Assembly (NCBI GenBank): GCA_900088475.1
Contig: FLMG01001010.1
Span: forward strand, 62,001-126,000
Origin: Hyphochytrium catenoides
Lineage: Eukaryota; Sar; Hyphochytriomycetes; Hyphochytriales; Hyphochytriaceae
Length of the DNA stretch: 64,000 bases
Direction of reading: 5' to 3'
Under the pieces are notes generated by a model. That model was given only the letters and a program-made list of their open reading frames with translations. It did no database searches and was not told where the DNA came from. The position numbers and the translations under genes are program-made. How positions within the stretch are numbered: position 1 is the stretch's first letter; each line of letters opens with the position of its first letter. Below, piece after piece: positions 24,201 through 34,600 of the stretch.

Positions 24201-26866
24201 TCTACCTCTCTCTGCACTTACACCATCTCTCCTCTTTTCTCCTCCCGAAAATGGTTCCTTCTACTGACGACAGGAACAACTCGTGGGTGACTTTGAACGA
24301 AATACTTACGACAGGTATGTTCATTGGCCTTAAGTTGTCTATCCATTGCCTCCACAAAATCTTCTTTCTGGAGAGAGAAGTAGCGAGGGTGAACAGCTCT
24401 CTTAGCAGCTTGTCTTCTCCTTTTATCGCCGTTGACAGTCCGCCATAGATTGGTTGCGTAACAGCCACCTCCGAGACCTACAAACGAAGAGAGGGCGACG
24501 CAGGATGGACAGTTGGAAAAGGAGATCAAGACTTCAAACGCATCTAACCATCGTTCACATGTGACAAAATGGACAGTCAGAGTGGACCATGGAATTGCAC
24601 AAGCGAAGGAAAGATGGAACATAGGGAGATTGCGACTCGACCCTATCGTACCTGCAGCGACTCATAAGCCATGTTGTCTCCCTGCTGGAGCCGAAAGAGG
24701 TTGATAGGATTGGCAACTGAGACGTTATCTAGGGGAATGCTTAAATGCTTGGGGCTCTCCTGGGGATAGCTCGTCTCTTCTGGAGGTAGCGGAGAGCTGA
24801 CACCCGATGTCTCTGCGAGCGAAAGAAGAATGAGAGGCGCTGCACTTTGTCTTTCCTCTCTCTAATCGGCCACCCTCCGTCTTCGCTTGCCTACTTCCTG
24901 CTCTTTATCAGGCATCTCTGACCTGCTTCTGTCCAGCTCCCCGTCCCTATTTCCCTATTTGAGGCACCTCCACCTCTCCGCGACAGAGAGTAAGGCGCCA
25001 GACTACTCGTGGACTTACCCCCAACGCCGTATTGGTCCTCACCATTCACCGCTTCTGCTGCCGGTCTAATCTGCTCGCTGGGAACTTTAATTGTAGATGT
25101 AGGACTCTTAGCTCTACGGCTGCCTTCCTTGCTAACTTCAGGCGTGGAAACGTCGCGACCGTCCGGCACTGCGGCAAGATGTCAGAACTGGTGTCATAGC
25201 GCCTTCTTCTGGATTCAATGCCTCGGCATTGTGACCAAATCCTCATGGACTGCCGTCCCTATTCCTCATCTCCCTTCAACAAAGTCTCTATCTCGAGCTG
25301 CTCGCTCTATTCTTTTCGAATGTTCTATCGTTCTTTCCGGTGGAGAGTACTTTCCCATTTATTTCTGTAGGTGCCATTTCTGCCGTGCTAGGTCAACCCT
25401 CCCTTTATGAGGATTCTTCCTCCCCGAACATCTCTTCGGCACCTTTCGTTGAGCCCGATGGGTCATGAAGTCTAAGCACGGCATCCAGCAGCTCCTGTCC
25501 TGCGGTCATAAGTGCCTTGACTTCCCTCCGGACCGTCGGGAGGTCGTGGAGAATGATGATCGCAAGAGACTTCTCCGATGACTTAGGATGCTGCGGCCGA
25601 AAGAGAGAGAGAGAGAAAGGATAAAAAGGAATGAGTCGACGGAGAAGGTGGGAAAGAACGAGAGTGCAATGAGAGAAAGGATAAAAAGGAATGAGTCGAC
25701 GGAGAAGGTGGGAAAGAACGAGAGTGCAATGTGCAGAGTGAGTTTAAAGTAAGCGAGACTATCACCGCTAGTAACTTCAAGATAGTGTCAAGATGGCAGA
25801 GTTGGCAGAAGGTAACCGAGCCGCGAAGGTAAATGAAGAGAGTGTAAGAAGACGGCACTGCCAACGTTTAAGAAGGTTACAACGTCTAGAGAGTAGAAGG
25901 ACCTCTCTTATCGTCTCTAGCGATCTGTCCAGCCTCAAAGTCCTCCCATTCTCCTTGCATTCTTCTTCTGCTTTCCGGACCAATGTACGCAGAGCATCTG
26001 CCAAGTCATCCAAGCTCACCTCCTGTGGGAGTGATGAGTCCATACTCTCAGTGCGGGCCCCAAGGCTCTACTCTGCTTCGTGCGTCTACCCTTCTCTCAT
26101 TCTCTCCTATTGCCATTTGCTTGCCTGCTCTGCTTCTCCCCTAAAGGAGCTGGAAGATGAAGATAAAATGATGTTCTCTCTGGTAGATGGCCTTGCGGAC
26201 TTTGGGTTGCTTCTCGAGGTCCCATGAGAGGCAGTAGTGTCTCTCTCTAGCTGTAGCTGCTTCTTTCTCTCCTCCTTTCGCGTTCTGGCCAGGGCCTCAA
26301 CCTGCAGCAGTAGAATTTTTGCAGGACAAATAGAAAGACAGTTCGATGAGAAAGAAGGAGGACCAGCGTTTATATGGGTCTCTCTTGTCTCGATATTTCT
26401 CTTAACATTGTCGCACCTGCGCTCTGCTTATGACAGTCGGCCTGCATTGGATTCGGAGACCATGTAGCTCAAGGGGTGTGGTTGGGCTCTGTCGAAGTCT
26501 TCAATGTCAGCCACTACATATGACCTCTACCGTAGTCCTCTCTTCTAACATACCTTTGCTGTCAATTCTAGAAGTCGGTCGCGGCAACGCTGCGCCACCT
26601 CATCATTAGTGTCTGCTCCAAGCAGCAGCACCAGAGAGTCCGAGTACTCCTATAGGACGAGGAACAAGAATAAACTCAGGAGAAGTAGGTGGTAACGAGC
26701 TAACGGGAAGACCATCGTAACACGTGTGATGCCTTGAAGAACAAAGCGCAACGAAGAGCCAGAGACTGCCAGAAGCAGTAATCGTGAGAAAATTGGAAGC
26801 GGACGCAAGGGATATGGAAGGAGCGGACAGCCCAGTCAGAGCAAGACGTACGCTCGCTTGAGTCAT
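15242..26866 (-). CDS. SPAG17: SPAG17/PF6-like central-pair protein of the flagellar axoneme
   Basis: Thirty-five exons were placed by hand with phase agreement throughout, giving 1691 residues. From the 5' end: 26866-26852, 26649-26554, 26526-26461, 26301-26125, 26067-25903, 25590-25443, 25168-25019, 24812-24652, 24477-24310, 24103-23921, 23765-23711, 23443-23263, 23164-22958, 22845-22660, 22550-22403, 22008-21947, 21734-21643, 21459-21396, 21191-21109, 21029-20737, 20549-20321, 20102-19973, 19832-19779, 19611-19495, 19325-19187, 19010-18801, 18612-18489, 18148-17995, 17798-17614, 17059-16986, 16880-16704, 16575-16530, 16318-16205, 16059-15965, 15769-15242. The family call rests on repeated Asp-Gly-Thr/Arg strands (LFADGRV, KADGTVLQ, YHRDGTVI, YYPDGTEVE) and PEDWNARFKFRSTLLYPADK. 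SPAG17/PF6 builds the C1a projection of the central apparatus and is needed for beating. Human SPAG17 is 2223 residues. The five-codon first exon, exon 5 donor (GTCCTT) and exon 3 donor (GTCTCC) are weakest. Confidence 0.72.
16142..16187. repeat. Tandem duplication, 24-base period
   Basis: A 22-base unit starting gaagatatatcaaagaag occurs at 16142-16163 and again at 16166-16187 without mismatch. It lies in intron 33 of the SPAG17-like gene, so it does not affect the protein. Confidence 0.9.
22288..22323. repeat. Short tandem duplication in an intron
   Basis: The unit gatgaatgtacttggtt is present twice with a two-base spacer, at about 22288-22304 and 22307-22323. It lies in intron 15 of the SPAG17-like gene. 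Confidence 0.9.
25611..25730. repeat. Exact 60-base tandem duplication
   Basis: Bases 25611-25670 and 25671-25730 are identical, beginning gagagaaaggataaaaagga. The pair sits inside intron 5 of the SPAG17-like gene (25591-25902). Identity over 60 bases means a recent event, or an assembly artefact. Confidence 0.95.
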
Positions 26867-27572
26867 CTCGCTTGCCTGACCCGCTCCTGCCGGCTAGCTC
26901 GGACCAATAGCGCTATCAACTATCTCACTATGATAAACATCCTTGTTAGTAATAGCGCAACACATCGGTGATGGAACGGATGGCAGCGCCAGCGCTAGGT
27001 GTGGGCTACGAAGAAGCTCTTCTCCCTCTATCGCTCCGTCATCTTCCCTTGCTCCGTTGTCACTTCTCTTCTCCTCCCGCTTCTCTCTTTCGCTTGCCTT
27101 TCACCTCTCCACTGTCCGTCTCTGTCTGTCACGCGGCAGTCTCGGAGCCTCATCACTAGAAAGAAGGACGTTACAGCAATTCGACGACGCCATATTCCGA
27201 ATAGACACAGCTATTTCGAGCGTTATCCTTACGGAAATCTCTGATATTAGAAATAAGCATAGTTGCGGACTTGAGAGGATTCTGAAGGTTGGACTCTTGT
27301 TCTCTTATGACCTTTGGAGAGAACAGGATCGCGGCGGCACGAGGATCGCGGGGGCATGCAGCCCACTAGCATTGTTCACTTGCCGAGTAAGGCAGCGCCT
27401 TCTACTTGCCTACCATCTCTATCAGTGGCCATAGAGACGAGAGCCGGAGAGGTGTGTCATTCGCTATCTAATGGTGACGTAGAAGAGATGCGACATGCAC
27501 ACAGGCATTCAAACCTTTTGAATAAATATGCAGCAGGGTAGCTAGCGCTCATCCTCGTTGCCTTCTACGTTT
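26867..27572. other. Intergenic region upstream of the SPAG17-like gene
   Basis: The SPAG17-like gene begins at its left edge and NAR1 ends at its right edge, both on the minus strand. Pyrimidine-rich sequence around 27020-27130 gives Ser/Leu-rich open frames without splice support. I see no gene. The segment should hold the SPAG17-like promoter and the NAR1 3' end. Confidence 0.45.
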
Positions 27573-30500
27573 CTACCATCTAATACCCATGGGATTCGAC
27601 AGTTCTAACTTTGGCACTGCGTGGTATCTTGTATGAAACATCTTCCTCGCTTCCCGTGAGAAAGGTGCGGCTTTAAGCTCGTCTTCGTATACTGTGTGAA
27701 CGAACGGGTTCTGGTCCGGACTCCTAAAGACTCTCGCATGAAATAGCTCACTTATCTTGGCCACTCTTTCCTTCAATGCTTGCGAGTTCTGCACCTTGAT
27801 CTGTCCACCGCCATTTAGACAGCCTGACGGACATGCCATGATTTCCACAAAGTCATAGGTGCACTTTCTTCTCTTGATCTTTGTCAGAATGCTCTGAATA
27901 TTTCTAAAGCCATAGGCAATAGCGAAACGAAGCTTCACCTCTCCGTCCACCTCTAAGACTGCTTCTCTATAAAGCAAAGTAAGAGTTAGGGCAGATGAGA
28001 CCTGGGCACCAATGCTATGTCTCTAAAAGCGAGTTGAAATATGACCTAACGTAAGGCAGTTGGCCTGTACGGCGCAGTCACCCCAGACGACGCATATCGG
28101 TGTATCTGAAGGTTGACTAACCTGAAATCCGCATTCCTTCCTGCTGTATAGAGAATCGGCCCGTTGACTGTCACGTTGAATAGCTTCAGAGCTGCATAGC
28201 GGTATATGTGCTCTAAATAACCGCCAGACCCTGCATTGGCCTCCACACCGCCGAGTAGGGCGCAGCCGTCTGCAGACAACGAAGACAGAGGAAGGTCCTC
28301 TGGTGGTATTGAGCCCTCGGGCAGGGAGGGTAGATCCACTACAGCACGATAAAACGCATGTTAGCTTTGTTTAAAAACATAATACAAAGCGATGCGGGCG
28401 GCAAAGGATCACGGTGAAGGTTTCCTACCATGCTTTTCGTCCATCAAGCCAACAATCTCATTGGTAGCTAAAACAAGGTCTACGTCTCTGCTATCGTAAA
28501 CCTATAAAGAGCGTCACCACTGTAAGAACAGCTGCTTAAATAAGGCAAACTCGAGACTTCACGAGATGGAGGTGTGTCCATTGTGAAGAACACCTATCTG
28601 TGAGACTATTTGACCGCCCTACGCAGAGGTGGAGATGTAGACCACCACAAGAATGCATCTTATAATGCTTACCTCGTCATAGAAGTCCTTTCTTGAGGCC
28701 TCAAGCTTCTTGTCATAGCAAGGCATCACAGCGACATGATACACATCAGAGGAACGCAGTCCTAGGTGGAGCCACAAGACGGCTTAGGGAAAATGAAGCG
28801 AATAAAGCACCTTTTGAAAGTTTAGAGGCTAGAAACTGGCAAAGATAGAGGTCCACTGTCAGCGACACGTCAAGGGGAGCCAGGGAAATGATAGCCGGAG
28901 GAGCGTTCGCCTAAAATGTGCCAGGAAAGGAGTAAGGCTTCCTTCCAAAGTCAGCGGGTTCTTACCTGCCCTGTTCGCCAGCACTTTCTTCACAAGCGTG
29001 CCCATCATCTGCTGCGGGGACTTGGTGGTAGAGATGTACGGAATGGCCTGAGGATAGGTCTTCTCTGCATAACAAACCCAACCAGGACATGAAGAGGCTA
29101 ACATAGGCAGAGCCTCGTAAGGATGCTGTCATCAAGAAATAAGGCAAGAAAAGAGCAGTTATTAGCCACTCAGTCGTGAAGGAAGGTAGCGCGTCATTTG
29201 TAACAAACTTGATAAAGCAAGTGGTTGGGCCACGTAACAAGTGAGAGACAGTGGAGGGCGAAATAGTGACTCGCATTGAGCTGAAGAACGGCGTAAAGAA
29301 GCAGCCTGAGCATCCTCCAGCAGGTCCAGTCTCACCTCGTCAGTCTCAGTCAGCTCCATCGGGTCCGACCCATCGGAATCTCCAGGACATAGCGATTTGG
29401 TGGACGAAACAGCTATGGATACAGGAGGAGCCTTCCACCCTACGTCTTTTCTCCCCCTGTACCTGGCAAGGAACTCTTCTCTTGCCTCTATGAGAGAGAA
29501 GTCGGCCGCGGAAGAGGTATCGAAAACGTGATCTACGCCTAAGTTGTCTTTGAACAATGTGACAAGTTTCTTGAAGGTCTGGAGTGAGGTTAGATTGTAA
29601 TGTGCGGCCAGTGAAGCCACAGCCTGCGGCGATATTGAGACCACAATCTGTTGAAGGACGGGTCAGCGTAAAGCCAGGGGGAAGTACATAAAACGCGACT
29701 CCGGGACAGTTAAGAGAGACTTTTCAGGAGAATCAGGCGAAGGCCCTAGCTGAAGAAAAGGTATATACTGGTCAACAATATGCCAATGAGAGATATTCTA
29801 TAGATATTACCTTCTTTGCCCTCTGACCCTTGAGCACTGCCAAGAACTCTGCAGCGCTTTGCTGAGTGATCAGCACTGTTTCGGCGGATGTTACACAGCT
29901 GCGGAACAGGCACAACATCCAGTGAGGACTTCCGTCCGGACCTCAGTCAGTTCAATATTCTCCCTTTACTTCCTTGCTCTCGTTCTCCGAACATTTCTAT
30001 AGTATCTAGTTTCGCTATGCATTACCTCTGTGTTTATAAAGCACATTCTCTCCATATTCTGTCCTCCTAACCTCAGTTGTCCCAAACCCCAAACTATTCC
30101 TTCTTTTCCTGCGAGAGTCGCTGAAGCACTTACCCGCTACACGCGAGACAGTCATTGAGAGATACCGTGGCGGAGTTAGTCGCCGACTTTTTGATCAGGT
30201 CCGGGCGAATGACCTCTTCTGTCTAGATGACTGGAGTGTTAGGCTCTTCAAATCGCGCTCACGTTAAAAGGTCTCTACCCGTCGGAGCAATGCCACTGCA
30301 CGTTCTTCTGTGCCTTTATAGCTGTATCCCTCTTCCCATTTTTCAGATTCATCCTTATCCCCTGCTGCCTGCTGCCCTGACTGTTGCTGTCTAGATCGAT
30401 CCCGTTGTGTTCACACCTTGCCAACTCTGATAGGTTCCTCCTTTTCAATAATTCTAGCTGACCAAAGGAATACTCGCATAACCCCTCCTGATTCTCTTAC

Positions 30501-30674
30501 CTCTATGGGGAACCCTGAGTAGTCGCTCTGCAGAGTAATTTTTGCTGCGCCAACCTTCTCAGGGTTGCCTTTCTTTGCCTCTTTGGATTCGGACGATGAA
30601 CTGAATATTGGATTGACGCAGGACTGGGAGGGGCCAATAAAGTCGTCCAGGTCGCCCAAGAACACAGATGCCAT
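27573..30674 (-). CDS. CIAO3: NAR1/CIAO3 (IOP1/NARFL), cytosolic Fe-S assembly protein
   Basis: Nine exons (30674-30501, 30213-30134, 29898-29811, 29647-29336, 29125-28966, 28761-28673, 28501-28429, 28338-28122, 27966-27573) join in phase to 528 residues. The start, [18 protein letters not shown], is diagnostic of the family. Cluster-binding cysteines are visible: C19 with C80, C83 and C86 (DCLACSGC) for the N-terminal cluster, and C231 (ASSCPGW), C286 (MPCYDK), C443 and C447 (ACPSGC) for the hydrogenase-like cluster. NAR1 hands Fe-S clusters from the scaffold to the cytosolic targeting complex; it derives from [FeFe]-hydrogenase but is not a hydrogenase. The protein ends in Trp (GIRW). A C-terminal Trp is used by several proteins to dock on the targeting complex. 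It is divergent from PepN with about 950 bases between starts. Confidence 0.95.
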
Positions 30675-31620
30675 TGTTCTACAATCCAAGAGTCCGACGC
30701 TCTTGGTGAGTGAGCGTTACTATCGACCTCCGCTCTCTCTTTTATCTCTATCGCGAACCTTGCTAGGCCAGGTCAGGATGTAGCTCTGCTAATGAGCTAG
30801 TTGCGCATGTGCTCCTTAATTCCAGAACTATGCCTTGTTGATGCCGATGCAAGAAGAAACTGGCGGGCGATGGCGCGGGGAAGTAGACGGGCACACAGCT
30901 CAAATTTACTCTGGAAGCGTTGCTGTCACGTTATGGCGGCTTCATAATCTTCTGCCCCACAGCCACATCAACATTCTTCATCATTCCATCAGCAGCTCCA
31001 TCCGTGCATCTCCACTCCCTGACGTCCTATCTCTCTTTCGTGCGTGCTCTCTCTCTCTCCAATCTTTTTATCGCTTAGCTGCCCAGTAGCCTAAAGGCTT
31101 ATGTATCTCTCTCTTGCTCTTTCTACCCCTTGTGCCTCTTCTGTCTAGATTCGTCCGCTTTACTGTCTGCCTTCCTCTCCAATTTGTCTCTTCACTTTCT
31201 GCTATGTTCTTATCCCAGAATAAATCGGCTAACGGCTAACGGAATCGAGACTGTTAGCAGTGTACTGGCGATAACTGAGCTGTACGCATGCGGAATAGGA
31301 TTGAGTCTATGGCCCTATTAATGCGAGCCTTTCCTCGGAGAGCGGTTAATCCCTGGATCTGTGAGAATGAATGGAGATCGGAGTTTGACCTACTGAAGCT
31401 CGCTCTTGGCTCACCGCAGATCTGAAGCGATGAGAGGATGAAAGTATTGGCAAGCCGTAGCAGACATGCCACACAGGCAAGCACTCGAGCGGCAGAGAAA
31501 GATCTGGAGACTGCAGTCTACAAGGCTTTGGCGGTTTGGAGCTAAACCGGGCAAAGTCAAACTGCCTGGCAAGCTATCTTGGGAGAAAAGCTTCCCTTCT
31601 TCTAAGCCTGGGTTAGAGTC
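30675..31620. other. Divergent promoter region between NAR1 and PepN
   Basis: The starts of NAR1 (minus) and PepN (plus) face away from each other across this region, so it should carry both promoters. Apart from a decayed reverse-transcriptase-like stretch at about 31281-31424 I see no gene. No TATA or initiator element could be assigned with confidence. Confidence 0.5.
31281..31424 (+). pseudogene. Ty3/gypsy-like reverse transcriptase fragment
   Basis: One frame reads from about 31287 to a stop near 31422 and contains NPWICENEWRSEFDLLKLAL. This resembles the segment after the RT thumb in Ty3/gypsy elements, where a Trp is followed by a bulky residue, then Phe and Leu-Lys-x-x-Leu (family pattern W-x(n)-A-F-x-x-L-K-x-x-L). 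The fragment is isolated and closed by a stop. The call is by eye. Confidence 0.35.
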
Positions 31621-34600
31621 ATGAAGAAGTTGCTCTCGACATCACGTCGTGGGCTGCCAGTGCGCCGTAATCCAGGCACAGCAGGCAAGAAAGCGCCGGA
31701 GCTTGTGGCAAGGGGTATCTCAACATGCCAATACTCGGGATGGACCAAGAGGTTGTCACTCCTCAGTCAACGGAGTTGGGAAAGGTGAGAGGTGATTCGG
31801 TCAAAAATCAGGTCAAGGAGAGCGACTGATCGTTCTTCCTGGAATGAATCAGGCCAGTAAGCTCGGCAAGTGCAGGCCAGAAACGACGATTGGCGAGCAC
31901 TCCCGGGGGAGTGAAGTATCGTAAGGACTACAGTCCGCCTCCCTTTCTAATTGACAAGGTGGACCTCGACTTTGACATTGTTAGTGACTCTCACACCAAG
32001 GTGAGTGGACTCAAAACTTATCGGTAGCTGGTCCTTCGGGTCACTGTCTTTGGGATGTACTCGTACCTGAAATAGCAGTCAGAAGGCTTTCAATACGCGG
32101 TCAATAGCTCTATTCGTGACATTGCATTTCACAGAGCGACAAATCAATCTAGACGCATACTAAGCGGAATCTGACAGGTGACTTCTAGGCTTCAAGTAAA
32201 GCCTAACAAGGGCACCAAAGCTGGCGCACCCCTGATTCTCGATGGAGAGAAGATGCAACTGCTAGCAGTACGGGTAAGTCCGAAAGCGAACAATCTTCAA
32301 GGGTCTGTCATGGTCTTATCCTGCATAAAGTACGTGACGTCTTCGCGTTAAGACAACCCTAAGCATAGCTGCGATCGTGTGCTAATCGCTCTTTATGCCA
32401 GGTGAATGGCAGGCCCCTGTCGTCCTCCGAGTACTCCGTCTCCACCGACAAGCTGCACATCCATAGTACTCCGCTATCTGCTGACCAGTTTGAGTTGATC
32501 ACTGAGGTCCTCTTGGATCCCTCCTCAAACACGGCGCTAGAAGGGTTATACAAGGCGGGAGCAGGGCTCTATACTCAGTGTGAAGCTGAAGGATTCCGAA
32601 GAATTACGTACTTCTTAGATCGACCTGACGTCCTTTCAAAGGTATGCAACAGAATGATGGATGAACGAGATGGTTTAGGGAATGATACTGAAAGCAATAA
32701 GAGGTCATCAAAAGAGAGAGCAGCCTAGATCTGAGGGAACGGACCTAAGATGCCCGTATTGTCTGGATACGGACGGACGCTTGCTAATCTGGTTGCGAGA
32801 GCCTCTCGGGGCGATGATCTCCAATCTTATTCCTCAAGCAACAGTATGGAGAGTATCTCGGGGGCATATCCCTCTGCTTTTCCTATGCTCTATCAAGGGA
32901 AGAGCTGGGGTTTGCTCGTACATTCCTACGCTCTCTCATTCTCTAAGTAGAAGTCTCCCTCTTTGATCATGTCATGTTGAATACAGTCCTTCTGTCTGTA
33001 GTACACGACTACCATCCGCGCAGCGAAGGAGGCATTTCCCTTCCTCCTCTCGAATGGAAACCTTGTAGCAGAGGGATCCACAGAAACTGGGAGAAGATGG
33101 GTGAAGTGGGAAGACCCCTTCCCCAAGCCTTGCTACCTCTTCGCCCTGGTGGCTGGTGACCTGGAGAAGAAGTCCAGCAACTTCGTGACAAGGTCCGGCA
33201 GAGAGGTTTGAACCGATATCGGACTAAGTCTACACGCTCGTTGCCTTTGGTCATGGCTGTGGTTTCCAGTGCACTTCCAAAATTCATATGACAGCGTACG
33301 CCTCCTTCACCGGACAGCGTTTTGCACTGTCCAGAATTGGTGTCCCTCTCCTGCTTCCATTCACCGCATCTTTAGCTTTTGCATCAAGCACTTATTGGCT
33401 CACCGTGGGCATGGTTCTTATTATTACCTTGTACACATTGTTCTTGTTGCCTGTCCCCTTACCTGTTCGACGACACATCAATAGGTCCTGCTGGAGTTCT
33501 ATGTGGACAAGGGTAACGGCTCTAAGGTGGACCATGCCATGTCCTCTCTAAAGAAGAGTATGCGTTGGGACGAAGAAGTGTATGGGCTAGAGTACGACCT
33601 TGACAGGTATATGATCGTTGCTGTCAACGACTTCAACATGGGTGCCATGGAAAATAAGGTGAGACTGACTTTACCTCCAGTCTCCTTATGTTTATCCTTT
33701 CTCAACATCCCGGTCTACTTCTAGCTACAGCGAAGTTCACCTTATTGAATGTATGTTCGAGTTGCTGTTTGCCTTGATGGCATGTCCATCACTCTCTCCC
33801 CATGTCTCTCCCGATTACTCTTTCTCTCTGCTTGGCAATCTGGTTGTTGCGACGATCCAGTCGCTTCAAGCTTAATCCCCAAGCTAAAGTATTGGTGCGC
33901 TTCTCAGTGTCAGCTTCTTGAGGGTTATCCTCAAGGCAGCCCCACTGAGAAGGCACGCGGGGATCTCCCGTTGGAAAAGCCTATTTCCGGTTTCTCGTCG
34001 ATGAGAAACCAGAGGAGGAATCCACACAGATACCAACAGGGCCATCACGCCCTTTACTGCTTTACATCTCTGCTGGCGTATCTATTCACACCATCAGGGC
34101 TGTTTCCTATTGAACGCCTGCACGACGCATGGCACATGCTCTAACGTCTTGTGTCGCGTTGTTCTCATTGCCAAATAACGCCTAGGGCTTAAATGTCTTC
34201 AACAGCAAGTATGTCTTGGCCTCCCCCGCCACCGCAACAGACGCTGATTTTGCAGGCATTGAGACGGTTATAGCGCATGAATACTTCCACAATTGGACCG
34301 GGAACAGAGTGACATGCCGAGACTGGTTCCAGCTATCTCTGAAGGTGAAACTCAACTTTCTCATTGCCTCCTCCTTTTCTCTTTTATTGTTCTATTTCAC
34401 CCTACACTCTCTATCATGGCCGTCCTTCTGCCCTAGCTTGGCTTTCTGATCTGATTGTACAACCTATCGTCTTCTCATATGGCACCTAAGCATCAGAAGC
34501 CATCAGCTAATTTCATCTGTCTCTCATGCAATTGCGTTCGTAGGAGGGGCTGACAGTCTTCCGGGACCAACAGTTCAGTGGCGATCAGCTTTCTCCTTCT

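Noticed and set aside
24218-24622. Alternative frame through SPAG17-like exon 9 (KEDFVEAMDRQLKANEHT)
   Set aside because: It also looks like coding, but its phase does not agree with the exons on either side, while the chosen frame does.
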